DNA of 64,000 bases from Aureimonas fodinaquatilis (GTDB lineage: Bacteria > Pseudomonadota > Alphaproteobacteria > Rhizobiales > Rhizobiaceae), in assembly GCF_008369445.1 (NCBI RefSeq), contig NZ_VTWH01000003.1, positions 372,001 to 436,000 on the forward strand. Direction: 5' to 3'. The position numbers and the translations under genes were made by a program. Numbering within the stretch: position 1 is the first letter of the stretch; each line of letters opens with the position of its first letter. Below the pieces are notes generated by a model. That model did no database searches. It saw nothing but the letters and a program-made list of their open reading frames with translations, and was not told the origin of the DNA. Shown piece by piece: positions 16,547 to 24,910 of the stretch.

Positions 16547-18883
16547 TCAAGCGTTGCAGACGCTGCGCAATTGGCGCGCCGCCGCAACCATGTTGACCAG
16601 TGCAGGGCGAACCTCTTCCCATCTGCGGGTTTTCAGGCCGCAATCAGGATTGACCCATAATTGTGCCGGCGCAATGTGCTGTTGTGCCAATTCCAGCAGA
16701 CTGGTCATTTCTCCCACTTCCGGCACGCGCGGGGAGTGGATGTCATAAACCCCAGGTCCAATTTCATTTGGGTAGCTGTAGGTTTTGAACGCGTCCAGCA
16801 GTTCCATGCGTGAGCGGGACGTTTCAATGGAAATGACATCAGCGTCCATGTCCGCAATGGCGTCGATGATCTGGTTGAACTCCGAATAGCACATATGCGT
16901 GTGGATCTGCGTTGTATCAGCCACGCCGCTGGAGCACAGACGGAAAGCACCAACCGCCCAGTCGAGATAGGGCTTCCACTCGGCTTTTCGCAACGGCAGA
17001 CCTTCGCGCAGCGCGGCTTCGTCAATCTGTATGATGCTGGCGCCGGCCTGTTCCAGATCCGCAACCTCATCCCGAATGGCCAGCCCTATCTGCTGACAAA
17101 CTGCGCTCCGCGGAAGATCGTCCCGCACAAACGACCAGTTCAGAATTGTAACCGGTCCGGTCAGCATGCCTTTGACGGGCTTGCTCGTTTGCGATTGCGC
17201 ATATCGCCACCAGCTTACAGTCATGGGTCGCATCCGGGCGACATCACCGAAAATGACAGGCGGGCGCACATAGCGCGAGCCATAACTTTGCACCCAGGCG
17301 TGGCGGGTGAACGCAAAGCCGGAAAGCTGCTCGCCGAAATACTGCACCATGTCGTTGCGCTCGAATTCGCCGTGCACCAGAACGTCCAGGCCGATCTCTT
17401 CCTGCCAGACAATCGCCGCTCTTGTTTCCTGCTTGAGAAACTCTTCATAAGCCGCGTCATCCCAGTCGCCCCTGGCATGCGCTGCGCGCGCCTTACGGAC
17501 CTCCCATGTCTGCGGAAAGGAGCCAATTGTTGTGGTGGGAAAAGCCGGCAATTGCAGTTTTGCGTCTTGCTGCTTCTGGCGTTCAGCAAAGTTCTGCTTT
17601 CGCCTCAAAAGCGCTGGGTCGATGTTTTGCAAACGGGCTTGCACCTGCCGATTGTGCGTCTTTGAGGATGAGCGGCGAGCCGACGCAACCGCATCTGCCT
17701 CTGCCAATTCGGCAGATACGGTGTGGCGACCGTGCGAAAGAGCCTTGGCCAGAATGGTCAGCTCGTCCATTTTCTGCACGGCAAATGACAGCCATGAGCG
17801 CACATCTGCGTCGAGGTCGGTTTCCAGCTCCAGATCGATTGGAACATGCAGAAGTGATGAGGCGGCGGCAATTTCCACATTGTCCCTGCCGCGTTCGGCA
17901 ATGATCGGCTGTATACGATCGAGAATGGAATTCAGGTTTGCACGCCAGATGTTGCGCCCATCAATGACACCAAGAGACAGCACCAGATCATGCGGTGCAC
18001 AGTCCAACAGATCAGCCAACTGTTCCGGTGCGCGAACCAGATCCGCATGGAAGCCCGCCACCGGAAGCGACAGGGCTGTGGTAAGATTGTCGGCCGGTGC
18101 GCCGAAATAAGTCGCCAGCATGATTTTTAACTCTGGCGCGGCTTTCGCCAGTTCCTCATAAGCATAGCTAAAAGCGCTGCGTTCATTGGGAATGAGATCA
18201 AGCACCAGGGCCGGCTCATCAATCTGAACCCAATCCGCTCCGGCTGCCGCCAGTTTTTGCAGCAATTGCACATAGATCGGAAGCAGTTTTGGCAGCAGGG
18301 AAAGCGGCGTGAAGCCCTCATCCACGGATTTGCCCAGCTTCAGAAAACTGACCGGACCAAGAAGGACAGGGCGGGTGTGGATGCCAAGTGCACGGGCCTC
18401 CAGAAAATGCTCCACCGGCTTTTTAGATGTCAGTGCAAAGGCCTGATCATCGGAAAATTCGGGCACCATGTAATGATAATTGGTGTCGAACCATTTGGTC
18501 ATTTCCAGCGCAGCCACGCCGTGACCATGTGGCTTGCCACAGCAATGCTGATCCGTATCGATTTGACCGCCCCGCGCCATGGCAAAATATGTGTCGAGTG
18601 GAACTTCCCCGCTATGCCAGCCGTAAGTCGGCGGAACCGCCCCAACCATGACCGCCGTGTCCAGCACATGATCATAGAGCGAGAAATCATTGGACGGAAT
18701 CCGGCTTATCCCCCTGTCGCGCTGCTCCCGCCAGTTGGCGGCGCGCAACGATCTGGCAATGGCGAGCAATTCCTCGCTGGTTGATTTTCCGGACCAATAG
18801 CTTTCAAGCGCAAACTTCAGCTCTCTGCGCCGACCAATTCGCGGCACGCCCAATGTTGCGGTGGTGATAGGTGTTTCAGTCAT
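16547..18883 (-). CDS. metE: Cobalamin-independent methionine synthase
   Basis: A 778-residue enzyme that transfers methyl from methyltetrahydropteroyl-triglutamate to homocysteine. The N-terminal barrel begins TLGVPRIGRRRELKFALE. The C-terminal catalytic barrel begins near FPTTTIGSFPQTWEVRKAR and carries the zinc ligands: His and Cys in HMCYSEFNQIID and Cys in NPDCGLKTR. The ATG at 18883 gives the usual family length; longer in-frame starts would run into the riboswitch. A cobalamin riboswitch lies directly upstream on the same strand, so B12 should shut the gene off, implying that a B12-dependent MetH exists elsewhere in the genome. Confidence 0.97.
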   Translation of the reverse strand: MTETPITTATLGVPRIGRRRELKFALESYWSGKSTSEELLAIARSLRAANWREQRDRGISRIPSNDFSLYDHVLDTAVMVGAVPPTYGWHSGEVPLDTYFAMARGGQIDTDQHCCGKPHGHGVAALEMTKWFDTNYHYMVPEFSDDQAFALTSKKPVEHFLEARALGIHTRPVLLGPVSFLKLGKSVDEGFTPLSLLPKLLPIYVQLLQKLAAAGADWVQIDEPALVLDLIPNERSAFSYAYEELAKAAPELKIMLATYFGAPADNLTTALSLPVAGFHADLVRAPEQLADLLDCAPHDLVLSLGVIDGRNIWRANLNSILDRIQPIIAERGRDNVEIAAASSLLHVPIDLELETDLDADVRSWLSFAVQKMDELTILAKALSHGRHTVSAELAEADAVASARRSSSKTHNRQVQARLQNIDPALLRRKQNFAERQKQQDAKLQLPAFPTTTIGSFPQTWEVRKARAAHARGDWDDAAYEEFLKQETRAAIVWQEEIGLDVLVHGEFERNDMVQYFGEQLSGFAFTRHAWVQSYGSRYVRPPVIFGDVARMRPMTVSWWRYAQSQTSKPVKGMLTGPVTILNWSFVRDDLPRSAVCQQIGLAIRDEVADLEQAGASIIQIDEAALREGLPLRKAEWKPYLDWAVGAFRLCSSGVADTTQIHTHMCYSEFNQIIDAIADMDADVISIETSRSRMELLDAFKTYSYPNEIGPGVYDIHSPRVPEVGEMTSLLELAQQHIAPAQLWVNPDCGLKTRRWEEVRPALVNMVAAARQLRSVCNA

Positions 18884-18996
18884 TGCATCCCCGATGCTGT
18901 TGGGGCATTGGGGCGCGCAAACGAAAAGGCGCACGACCCGAATGTCGGACCCGTCGCACGCTATCTCGCCGGGACACCCCGCCCGTTGAACCTGTT

Positions 18997-19175
18997 TGTC
19001 AAGGCAGGTCTCCTGGCTCACGGGTCGCAACTTTCGCCCGTCTTCCCGGAATTTGACTCCCAGTGACACAGGTGGACGAAAGCTCACCGCTTACAGTTGC
19101 GGGGGCAGCACCGGCATTGCAAAGGCGCACCGGTTTCCCTCTTAGCTCCACGGCTTGATAGCCGCAAAGAACCAT
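18997..19175 (-). promoter_or_regulatory. Cobalamin riboswitch upstream of metE
   Basis: The minus strand contains the conserved blocks of the cobalamin aptamer in order: GGTTCTTTGCGG, AAGAGGGAA, GGTGC...AATGCCGGTGC, then the core GCCCCCGCAACTGTAAGCGG, CACTGGG, and GTGAGCCAGGAGACCTGCC (the B12 box). It ends about 115 bases before the metE ATG, leaving space for an expression platform. The known role of this class is to repress when adenosyl- or methylcobalamin is bound. Confidence 0.96.
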
Positions 19176-19222
19176 GACGCGTTCAGAATGCGCACTGATT
19201 TTTCAAAGAGTCAAGAATGACA

Positions 19223-19244
19223 TAAAGAAATGTGCATATCTTTA
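19223..19244. promoter_or_regulatory. 22-base dyad upstream of the metE riboswitch
   Basis: The sequence has arms TAAAGA...TCTTTA and inner arms ATG...CAT, with 18 of 22 positions symmetric. A possible -35 (TTGACT, 19214-19209 on the minus strand) lies just downstream. From memory, ATAAAG...CTTTAT dyads are predicted sites of ArsR-type SAM/SAH-responsive regulators in alphaproteobacteria; the assignment is tentative. Confidence 0.45.
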
Positions 19245-19272
19245 CGTGATGTCAGAATGTGGGAGTGGTTTT

Positions 19273-19845
19273 TTAAAGAACAAGCTCGGACAGAACCTCA
19301 AGGGAGCGGTCTTCCAGAACTTCGCTCAACGGTTTCCCGGTCGCGCGCAAGGCTTCGTCGCGGCTCAGGTTCAGCGTGATGATTTCGGGCTCATAGCGGG
19401 TCAGCACCGCGGTCAGCCAGCGATTGACCAGATAGTCCGGTGTTGCGAGTTCGACGTTGAACCGCTCCAGCAATGGATTTGTGGTTGCTGCATCGAACCA
19501 CTGGCTGCCTGTAACCCACTGATTTACAGTGAACAGGCGTTTCAGGCGGCCATTGCCATCCACCCCGACGGCGATCAGGTGGCAGGCGGGGCTGTCTTTG
19601 CCATCAGGGCGGACAAAGCAGTGAAAATGCCCGTGTTCTCCCAGCGTGGCACTGTCATCATGGCAATGATAATACCATTGCGCACCGCTGGCCGCGTCGT
19701 AAACATCCTTTTCGGGATAGTGCTTCCAGGTGACCAGTCCTTGTGCCGGTAATGTGCGCAACAGAATGCCCGTCCCGGACTTGGCCAGAATCTGCTCGCA
19801 ATAGACCATTTCCTGTGCGGCGCGTTGTCTGGCCTCTTCGCTCAC
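19273..19845 (-). CDS. Conserved hypothetical protein with His-rich centre
   Basis: A 190-residue cytoplasmic-looking protein that I do not recognise with certainty; it recalls a domain-of-unknown-function family (DUF6969-like). The centre is striking: QWYYHCHDD and EHGHFHCFVRP, a cluster of His and Cys residues that could bind a metal, followed by HLIAVGVDGNGRLKRLFTVNQWV. The start is a GTG directly abutting the stop of the preceding small gene. It is the third gene of an operon behind the YeeE-type transporter, so a link with sulfur handling is possible. No signal peptide or membrane span is seen. Confidence 0.65.
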   Translation of the reverse strand: MSEEARQRAAQEMVYCEQILAKSGTGILLRTLPAQGLVTWKHYPEKDVYDAASGAQWYYHCHDDSATLGEHGHFHCFVRPDGKDSPACHLIAVGVDGNGRLKRLFTVNQWVTGSQWFDAATTNPLLERFNVELATPDYLVNRWLTAVLTRYEPEIITLNLSRDEALRATGKPLSEVLEDRSLEVLSELVL

Positions 19846-20121
19846 TCATAAAACTCCGGCAGAACAGGGGTTAGCATCATTTTCAGCAGGCATGGGTGCA
19901 GGAGCCGGAGCAGGTGCACTGCCGGAACTGTAGTCATTGGCAATATCGTCGTAATTTCGCGCGCCGGAGGCCGGGGATGGCGTTGCGGCAGCGCATGGCG
20001 CTGCATCCTCAACCTGCGCGGCAACGGCCCTGGGCGCATCACTGACCGAATAGTCAACCGCAACTGCACCGATTGCCGCCAGCAATGATGCTCCGAATAA
20101 AACGGTGTTTCTGTTGCTCAT
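19846..20121 (-). CDS. Small hypothetical envelope protein
   Basis: A 91-residue protein of unknown function. The N-terminus (MSNRNTVLFGASLLAAIGAV) is a signal peptide or membrane anchor. The rest is low complexity: an Ala/Pro-rich tract (SAPAPAPAPMPAE) and two isolated Cys residues (DAAPCAAATP and DANPCSAGVL), which could form a disulfide in the periplasm. Its ATG overlaps the stop of the YeeE-type gene by 4 bases and its stop abuts the next start, so it is translated as part of that operon. Base composition and the tight overlaps argue that it is real. Confidence 0.6.
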   Translation of the reverse strand: MSNRNTVLFGASLLAAIGAVAVDYSVSDAPRAVAAQVEDAAPCAAATPSPASGARNYDDIANDYSSGSAPAPAPAPMPAENDANPCSAGVL

Positions 20122-21329
20122 GACTTTTTAAACCCATCCAGACCGAATATCGGGCGCAAGCCAATGCCCGCAAGACTACCAATATAGGCCATGATGAACC
20201 AGACCCAACCATGCAGGCTACCGGATGCGACACCGCTGAACAGGGCGCCGATGTTGCAGCCGAAGGACAGGCGCGCTCCATAACCCATCAACAAACCACC
20301 CATTATCGCAGCAGCGTAGGAAAGCGCGGGCACCTTTGCCTTCACGGCAAACTTGCCAGCCAGCGCCGCCGCCAGGGCTGCGCCGAGGATAATGCCAAAA
20401 TTCATCACCGACGTTACATCAAACAAAACGCTCTGACTTAAGGCGCGGGCCTGTGCCGGAACCTGCCAGAACTGCCAGCTTGCCACATCGATGCCCACAG
20501 CCTGAAAAATCTTGGCACCCCATAGGCCAAACCCGTAGGTCACCGACCACGGATGCCCGGCAAGGAACAGTGTAAAAATGTTGCCAAGTGCAAGAACAAC
20601 CGCTGCAATGATCAACGGCCACGGCCCATAAAGGAAATTGGCCGACCGAAAATCTGACAATCCGGTGAATACGGATTCAACATTGCCGTGCCGCCGCTTT
20701 TCCAGAAGGGCCAGACCGCCGATGACCAGCGCAATCAGGCCAAGGGTAAGGGCCAGTCCGCCAATTGGCCCAAAGACCTGCCCAAGCCGGATCGTTGGCA
20801 GCGAAGGCAGAGACAGCCAGAAGGGCAGATGCGCGGTGCCAACAGTGGCGCCGATGATAAAACCGGTCAGCGTGATCAGCATGCGGCTGCTGCCCCCACC
20901 AACGGTGAACAGGGTGCCGGAACCACAACCGCCACCCAGTTGCATGCCAAGCCCGAAAATGAAGGAGCCAAGCAGAACGGAGACACCGACCGGTGCAAAG
21001 GCGCCAGCAAAATTGCGGTCAAACGGGGAAAGTCCACTCATCAACGGGATAAACACCAGCGCAGTCAGACCGATCATGGCGAACTGCGCTCGCATGCTTC
21101 GGCTGCGACCTTGCGTGGCAAACCGCTTCCAGCCGCCGGTAAAGCCGAATGAGGCATGATAAAGCGCAACGCCCAGCATGCCGCCGGTTAAGAACAACAA
21201 AGACTGCGTAAAGCTGACGACCCCTGTCAGAACCGCAACGCTGGCAATGATCACCGTCGTGATGATCATCAGCGGTGAAAGGTCGGGTTTGGTTATGACA
21301 GACGGGGTACCGGCGATGACGGAAGACAT
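20118..21329 (-). CDS. YeeE/YedE family transporter (thiosulfate uptake type)
   Basis: A 403-residue inner-membrane protein with about ten hydrophobic spans. It has two internally related halves with the conserved cysteine motifs of the family: GGGCGSGTLFTVGGG in the first half and SFGCNIGALFSG in the second. In the structurally studied homologue TsuA (YeeE), such Cys residues form the pathway for thiosulfate. It is divergent from the periplasmic thioredoxin-CcdA-rhodanese genes, which supports a role in importing thiosulfate or a related persulfide-forming sulfur compound. It leads an operon with a small envelope protein and a His-rich protein. Confidence 0.85.
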   Translation of the reverse strand: MSSVIAGTPSVITKPDLSPLMIITTVIIASVAVLTGVVSFTQSLLFLTGGMLGVALYHASFGFTGGWKRFATQGRSRSMRAQFAMIGLTALVFIPLMSGLSPFDRNFAGAFAPVGVSVLLGSFIFGLGMQLGGGCGSGTLFTVGGGSSRMLITLTGFIIGATVGTAHLPFWLSLPSLPTIRLGQVFGPIGGLALTLGLIALVIGGLALLEKRRHGNVESVFTGLSDFRSANFLYGPWPLIIAAVVLALGNIFTLFLAGHPWSVTYGFGLWGAKIFQAVGIDVASWQFWQVPAQARALSQSVLFDVTSVMNFGIILGAALAAALAGKFAVKAKVPALSYAAAIMGGLLMGYGARLSFGCNIGALFSGVASGSLHGWVWFIMAYIGSLAGIGLRPIFGLDGFKKS

Positions 21330-21524
21330 GGCGGCTCATTTTTGTTTTTTCAAAGCCCGTCTTATCCCACGTGATGCCTGTTTTTCGAAACAAAATTCGT
21401 GCCGGATTCGCCGCTGGGCTGAGATTATCATTCGGGCTGACGACTATTTGTAGACGTTTATTCCTTCAGCTTGCGATCCACCAAAGTTAAGTTGCGTCAC
21501 TCACCGGCAAAAGGCTGAAAAACC

Positions 21525-21953
21525 GTGATCCGCACCCATCTTCGCACAGCAGCGCTGGCATTAGCGCTTGCTTCGGCAACCTCCCTCACCAGCTTTTCCG
21601 CAGTTGCCCCCGCGCGGGCAGAGGCCGAAGCGCCGCAGGCGAGGCTGGTGAAGTATGAGGATGTCCAGGACCTGGGCGCGCTGGCGTCAGAGGGCAAGAC
21701 CGTCGTTTTCTTTTTCGCCACATGGTGCCCCAACTGCATTCTCACCCTGACAGAGCTGTCGACGAAATGGTCCGAGGTTGAGCCAGACCTCACTCTGGTT
21801 ATCGCCGACTACGATCAGGAAACTGCGCTTAAGGCAAAATATGGTGTGACCTACCAGGACACATTCGTGCTTCTGGATTCTTCCGGTGACGCAGCAAAAT
21901 TGTGGAATGCCGGCGGTGTTGCCGGATTGAATGAAAACACCCGCGCGCAATGA
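21525..21953 (+). CDS. Periplasmic thioredoxin-fold protein (CPNC)
   Basis: A 142-residue exported protein. A signal peptide of about 32 residues ends PARAEA. The thioredoxin-fold active site is FATWCPNCILTLTEL, with C68 and C71. The usual cis-Pro loop is poorly preserved (KYGVTYQDTFVLLDSSGD carries T where Pro is expected), which may alter substrate choice. The start is GTG, preceded by AAAGG. Its stop overlaps the ATG of the ccdA-like gene by 4 bases (ATGA), so CcdA is the likely electron donor. It probably keeps periplasmic thiols or persulfides reduced next to the rhodanese protein. Confidence 0.82.
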   Translation: MIRTHLRTAALALALASATSLTSFSAVAPARAEAEAPQARLVKYEDVQDLGALASEGKTVVFFFATWCPNCILTLTELSTKWSEVEPDLTLVIADYDQETALKAKYGVTYQDTFVLLDSSGDAAKLWNAGGVAGLNENTRAQ

Positions 21954-22669
21954 GCCTTCTGTTTGCTTTTGTTGCCGGGGTGGTGACAATTCTTTCACCC
22001 TGTGTCCTGCCATTGCTGCCGGTCATTCTGGCCAGCTCTGCTTTGTCGGGCAGATTGCGCCCTCTGGGGTTGATTGTTGGTTTTGCCCTGTTCTTCACCA
22101 GTATTACGCTGTTGTTGAGCCTTCTGGTGCGCCAATTCGCCATTCCGCCAGACATTCACCGCACTGCGGCTGCCATCATTTTCGTTCTGCTGGGAATTCT
22201 TCTGGCAGTGCCCGCATTGAAAATCCGGTTTGAAGCGGCGCTGTCAGGCCATGCCGGGCGCTTTGCATCTGCCGGGCCTGCTACCAGTGGCTTCTGGGGT
22301 GGTCTGGTAACCGGCGCAGGACTTGGCCTGGCCTGGACCCCCTGTGTCGGACCAATCATGGCATCTGTCATTACCCTGGCTCTGAACCAGCAATCCACCC
22401 TTGCTTCTGCCAGCACAGCCCTGGCCTTCAGCTTCGGGTCTGCATTGACCATGGGTCTGTTCGTTCTATTCGGTAAGCAATTGTACGGGCGTGTCGGTTT
22501 TCTCAAGCGCAACAGTGCACGCATCCAGCAAATTCTGGGCATTGCCATTCTGCTTGTTGGGCTGGCCATCTGGTTTGGCGTAGACCGCACGATTCAAATT
22601 GCGCTGTTCAAGGCCTTTCCGGGCTGGGAAGCCGCTTTGACAGGCTGGGAATATGGCGTTGCGAATTGA
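21950..22669 (+). CDS. CcdA/DsbD-type transmembrane electron carrier
   Basis: A 239-residue inner-membrane protein with six spans. Each of the two repeated halves carries the conserved Cys of the CcdA family: LSPCVLPLLPVILASS near the N-terminus and LAWTPCVGPIMASV in the middle. The pair takes electrons from cytoplasmic thioredoxin and passes them to periplasmic partners. It is translationally coupled to the CPNC thioredoxin-like gene and is followed by a triple rhodanese protein, so it most likely serves this sulfur module rather than cytochrome c maturation, for which no genes are nearby. Confidence 0.88.
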   Translation: MSLLFAFVAGVVTILSPCVLPLLPVILASSALSGRLRPLGLIVGFALFFTSITLLLSLLVRQFAIPPDIHRTAAAIIFVLLGILLAVPALKIRFEAALSGHAGRFASAGPATSGFWGGLVTGAGLGLAWTPCVGPIMASVITLALNQQSTLASASTALAFSFGSALTMGLFVLFGKQLYGRVGFLKRNSARIQQILGIAILLVGLAIWFGVDRTIQIALFKAFPGWEAALTGWEYGVAN

Positions 22670-22741
22670 TTTTCCGGCTATCGCGCCAGCAACGTAATTC
22701 TTTGCTCCTGCCAGACTGAATTTTAGCAGCCGTTTGATTGT

Positions 22742-22770
22742 TCATAACCTCCTGTTTTGGGAGTTTATGA
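22742..22770. promoter_or_regulatory. Inverted repeat before the rhodanese gene
   Basis: TCATAACCTCC (22742-22752) and GGAGTTTATGA (22760-22770) match at 10 of 11 positions across a 7-base spacer. It ends 23 bases before the rhodanese ATG. It may be an operator or a leader hairpin; no T-run follows. Confidence 0.4.
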
Positions 22771-22793
22771 CAAGATAGATTCAGGAGTAGAAT

Positions 22794-24095
22794 ATGCCTC
22801 TCACCTCACGCAGCAGACTGCTCACAGCCAGTGCACTTTCAATTTTTGCACTCTCTCTTGCCATGCCGGTTTCCGGCGGAGCTGGACCAATGTCGTTCAT
22901 TGGCGTTCAGGCGGCAGCTCAAGAGGCTGGCTACCCCATCATCGTCAATGCTGATCAGTTCAAGGAGCTGGTCGACAAGGGCGCACGTGTTGTCGACGTT
23001 CGCGCACAGACCGCATATGAGGCAGGGCACGTTCCAGGAGCCACCAATCTGCCATGGTCGCGGTTGAACGTTTCCGAACGCGATGGCATTCGCAACGAAT
23101 TTCAAGCCGATGATGTGATCGAACAGGTGATCAGCGACGCCGGATTGAAAAATGGCGAAACGCTTGTGATCTACGACACGACATCCTTGCCGGGCCGCGC
23201 CTTCATTGCGCTGGAATATGCTGGCTTCAAAAACATTCACGTGCTGGATGGCGGTGTTACTGCCTATGACGGCGACCTGACCACCGATGCTGCGGAAATC
23301 GTCAAAAGCGATTTCAAAATCACCGACAAGCACGATGTGCGCGTTGACAAGGCTTATGTAGAAACCAAGCTGCGCTCCGACGATTCCGTTATTGTGGACG
23401 GTCGCGGGTCTGATGCTTTTGTGGATGGCCATATTCCCGGGGCCAAGTCGCTTGTTGCCTCGCAATTGCTGACCGAAGACAAAAAGGTCAAGCCTGAAGA
23501 TGTGATCAATGGCCTGCTCGCTTCACGCGGGATCGACAAGCAGAAGGAAATTCTTTCCTATTGCGGCAGCGGCGTTGCTGCGGCCAACAACTACATCGCC
23601 CTGCGCAATCTGGGCTATGAGAATGTTCGCATTTACGATGAAAGCTGGGATGAGTGGAGCCGTGATCCAAAAGCGGGCCAGTCTCTTGCCCTGAACAATT
23701 ACACATTCACGGGTGATGATGTTTCCTCCGGTGAGCCGGAAGGGCCAAGATTCCTGACCGCTGATCAGGTCAAGGAACTGGCTGCCGGGTCCGAGGTCGT
23801 GGTTCTGGATGTGCGCTCACCTTCCGATTACAATGCAGGTCAGATTCCGGGATCCGTTAACGTGTTCTGGGATAGCACGCTGGACGAAAACCGCGTGTTG
23901 AAAGACCCGTCAGAATTGAAGAAGCTTTATGAAGAAGCCGGTATCACACCAGACAAACAGGTCATTCTGTTCACCCGCGGTGGCGTGCAGTTGACACATT
24001 CCTACACCGTTCTGTCTCTGCTCGGTTTCAAGAATGTTGATTTCTTCACCGGCAAGTTTGAAGGCTGGGAAAACGGCGCAATTCGCCGCGGCTAA
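22794..24095 (+). CDS. Exported sulfurtransferase with three rhodanese domains
   Basis: A 433-residue protein with an N-terminal export signal (about 1-43, ending VQAAAQ) and three rhodanese domains at about 48-165, 185-295 and 318-430. Only the second has the catalytic cysteine, C257 in EILSYCGSGVAAAN, and it is the only Cys in the protein. The first domain has IYDTTSLPG and the third LFTRGGVQL at the equivalent loop, so both are inactive and may bind substrate or shape the dimer. Rhodaneses move sulfane sulfur from thiosulfate or persulfides. AGGAG precedes the ATG. It follows the thioredoxin/CcdA pair and ends in a strong terminator. Confidence 0.88.
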   Translation: MPLTSRSRLLTASALSIFALSLAMPVSGGAGPMSFIGVQAAAQEAGYPIIVNADQFKELVDKGARVVDVRAQTAYEAGHVPGATNLPWSRLNVSERDGIRNEFQADDVIEQVISDAGLKNGETLVIYDTTSLPGRAFIALEYAGFKNIHVLDGGVTAYDGDLTTDAAEIVKSDFKITDKHDVRVDKAYVETKLRSDDSVIVDGRGSDAFVDGHIPGAKSLVASQLLTEDKKVKPEDVINGLLASRGIDKQKEILSYCGSGVAAANNYIALRNLGYENVRIYDESWDEWSRDPKAGQSLALNNYTFTGDDVSSGEPEGPRFLTADQVKELAAGSEVVVLDVRSPSDYNAGQIPGSVNVFWDSTLDENRVLKDPSELKKLYEEAGITPDKQVILFTRGGVQLTHSYTVLSLLGFKNVDFFTGKFEGWENGAIRRG

Positions 24096-24120
24096 GCTCC
24101 AACAGCAACTGAATGTGCTA

Positions 24121-24151
24121 AAGGGCGGGCCTGTTGAGGGCCCGCCCTTTT
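24121..24151 (+). terminator. Strong rho-independent terminator after the rhodanese gene
   Basis: AAGGGCGGGCC (24121-24131) pairs perfectly with GGCCCGCCCTT (24139-24149), followed by TT. It lies between convergent transcription units and, through its A-rich left flank, could act on both strands. Confidence 0.85.
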
Positions 24152-24157
24152 CACGTT

Positions 24158-24910
24158 TTACTTCCACCAGACCAGGCGGCTGTCCAGCGCAGTCAGCAGC
24201 GCATAAAGGACCAGGCTGCCAATGGATGCCGCAAACACCGCGGACCAGACGTCCAGATATTCAAGCAAGGCGGTTGACCTGTAGATGATTTGTCCAAGCC
24301 CGGAATAAGCCCCGACCATCTCGGTGACAATGACGGCGATGGTGCTGCGCGTCATGCCAATGCGAAGACCGGTGACCAGCAATGGCAAAGCGGCGGGAAG
24401 CCGCAATTTCCACAAAACCGTCAGAGGGTTTGCCCCGAAGCTGCGCAACAGATTGACCGAGCCTTCATCCACCCGCTTTAAACCGGCAAGACAATTGTAC
24501 AAAACCGGAAAAACCACTGCCAGCGCGGCCATGGCGATTTTGGAATTTGGCCCAAGACCAAACCAGATCAGGGCCAAAGGAATGAAGGCCATGGGCGGCA
24601 CGCAGTTGATCAGCACCACAACCGGCATTGCCGTGCGTTCCAGGCGCGGTGCCAGAGACATGACGAGTGCCAATGCAACGCCTGCAATTGACCCGGCAAC
24701 GAAACCGGCAATCACTTGCCAGAACGTAACCAGCGCCGCATTCCAGAAGATATGAAAGCGCGTCACCATATTGTACAGGATGTCGAGCGGGCGCGGCAGA
24801 ATGTAGGGCGGAAAAGCAAACACAATCACGGCGGCCTGCCAGATGGCAAAAACCAGCAGCAGCGAGGCTATCGGCATGACAATCCGCTCAAGGCTCAGTT
24901 TGTGTTCCAC
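24158..24910 (-). CDS. ABC transporter permease 2 (NMT1/THI5-type importer)
   Basis: A 250-residue inner-membrane permease of the SsuC/ThiX group with six spans; the first is SLLLVFAIWQAAVIVFAF. The EAA-type loop is SVNLLRSFGANPLTVLWKL. It overlaps the end of the preceding permease gene by 16 bases and is the last gene of the operon. Two non-identical permeases in one cassette are usual for the riboflavin/pyrimidine RibXY-ThiXYZ-like group. It ends 9 bases from the terminator of the opposite unit. Confidence 0.87.
   Translation of the reverse strand: MEHKLSLERIVMPIASLLLVFAIWQAAVIVFAFPPYILPRPLDILYNMVTRFHIFWNAALVTFWQVIAGFVAGSIAGVALALVMSLAPRLERTAMPVVVLINCVPPMAFIPLALIWFGLGPNSKIAMAALAVVFPVLYNCLAGLKRVDEGSVNLLRSFGANPLTVLWKLRLPAALPLLVTGLRIGMTRSTIAVIVTEMVGAYSGLGQIIYRSTALLEYLDVWSAVFAASIGSLVLYALLTALDSRLVWWK

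Noticed and set aside
17532-18110. Long plus-strand frames within metE, and similar long antisense frames within the 37116-43099 operon and ftsK
   Set aside because: They are antisense shadows of strongly supported genes; high GC at third positions keeps such frames open by chance.
18884-19087. N-terminal extension of metE to residue -68
   Set aside because: The extension would translate the cobalamin riboswitch and lies before the conserved MetE start.
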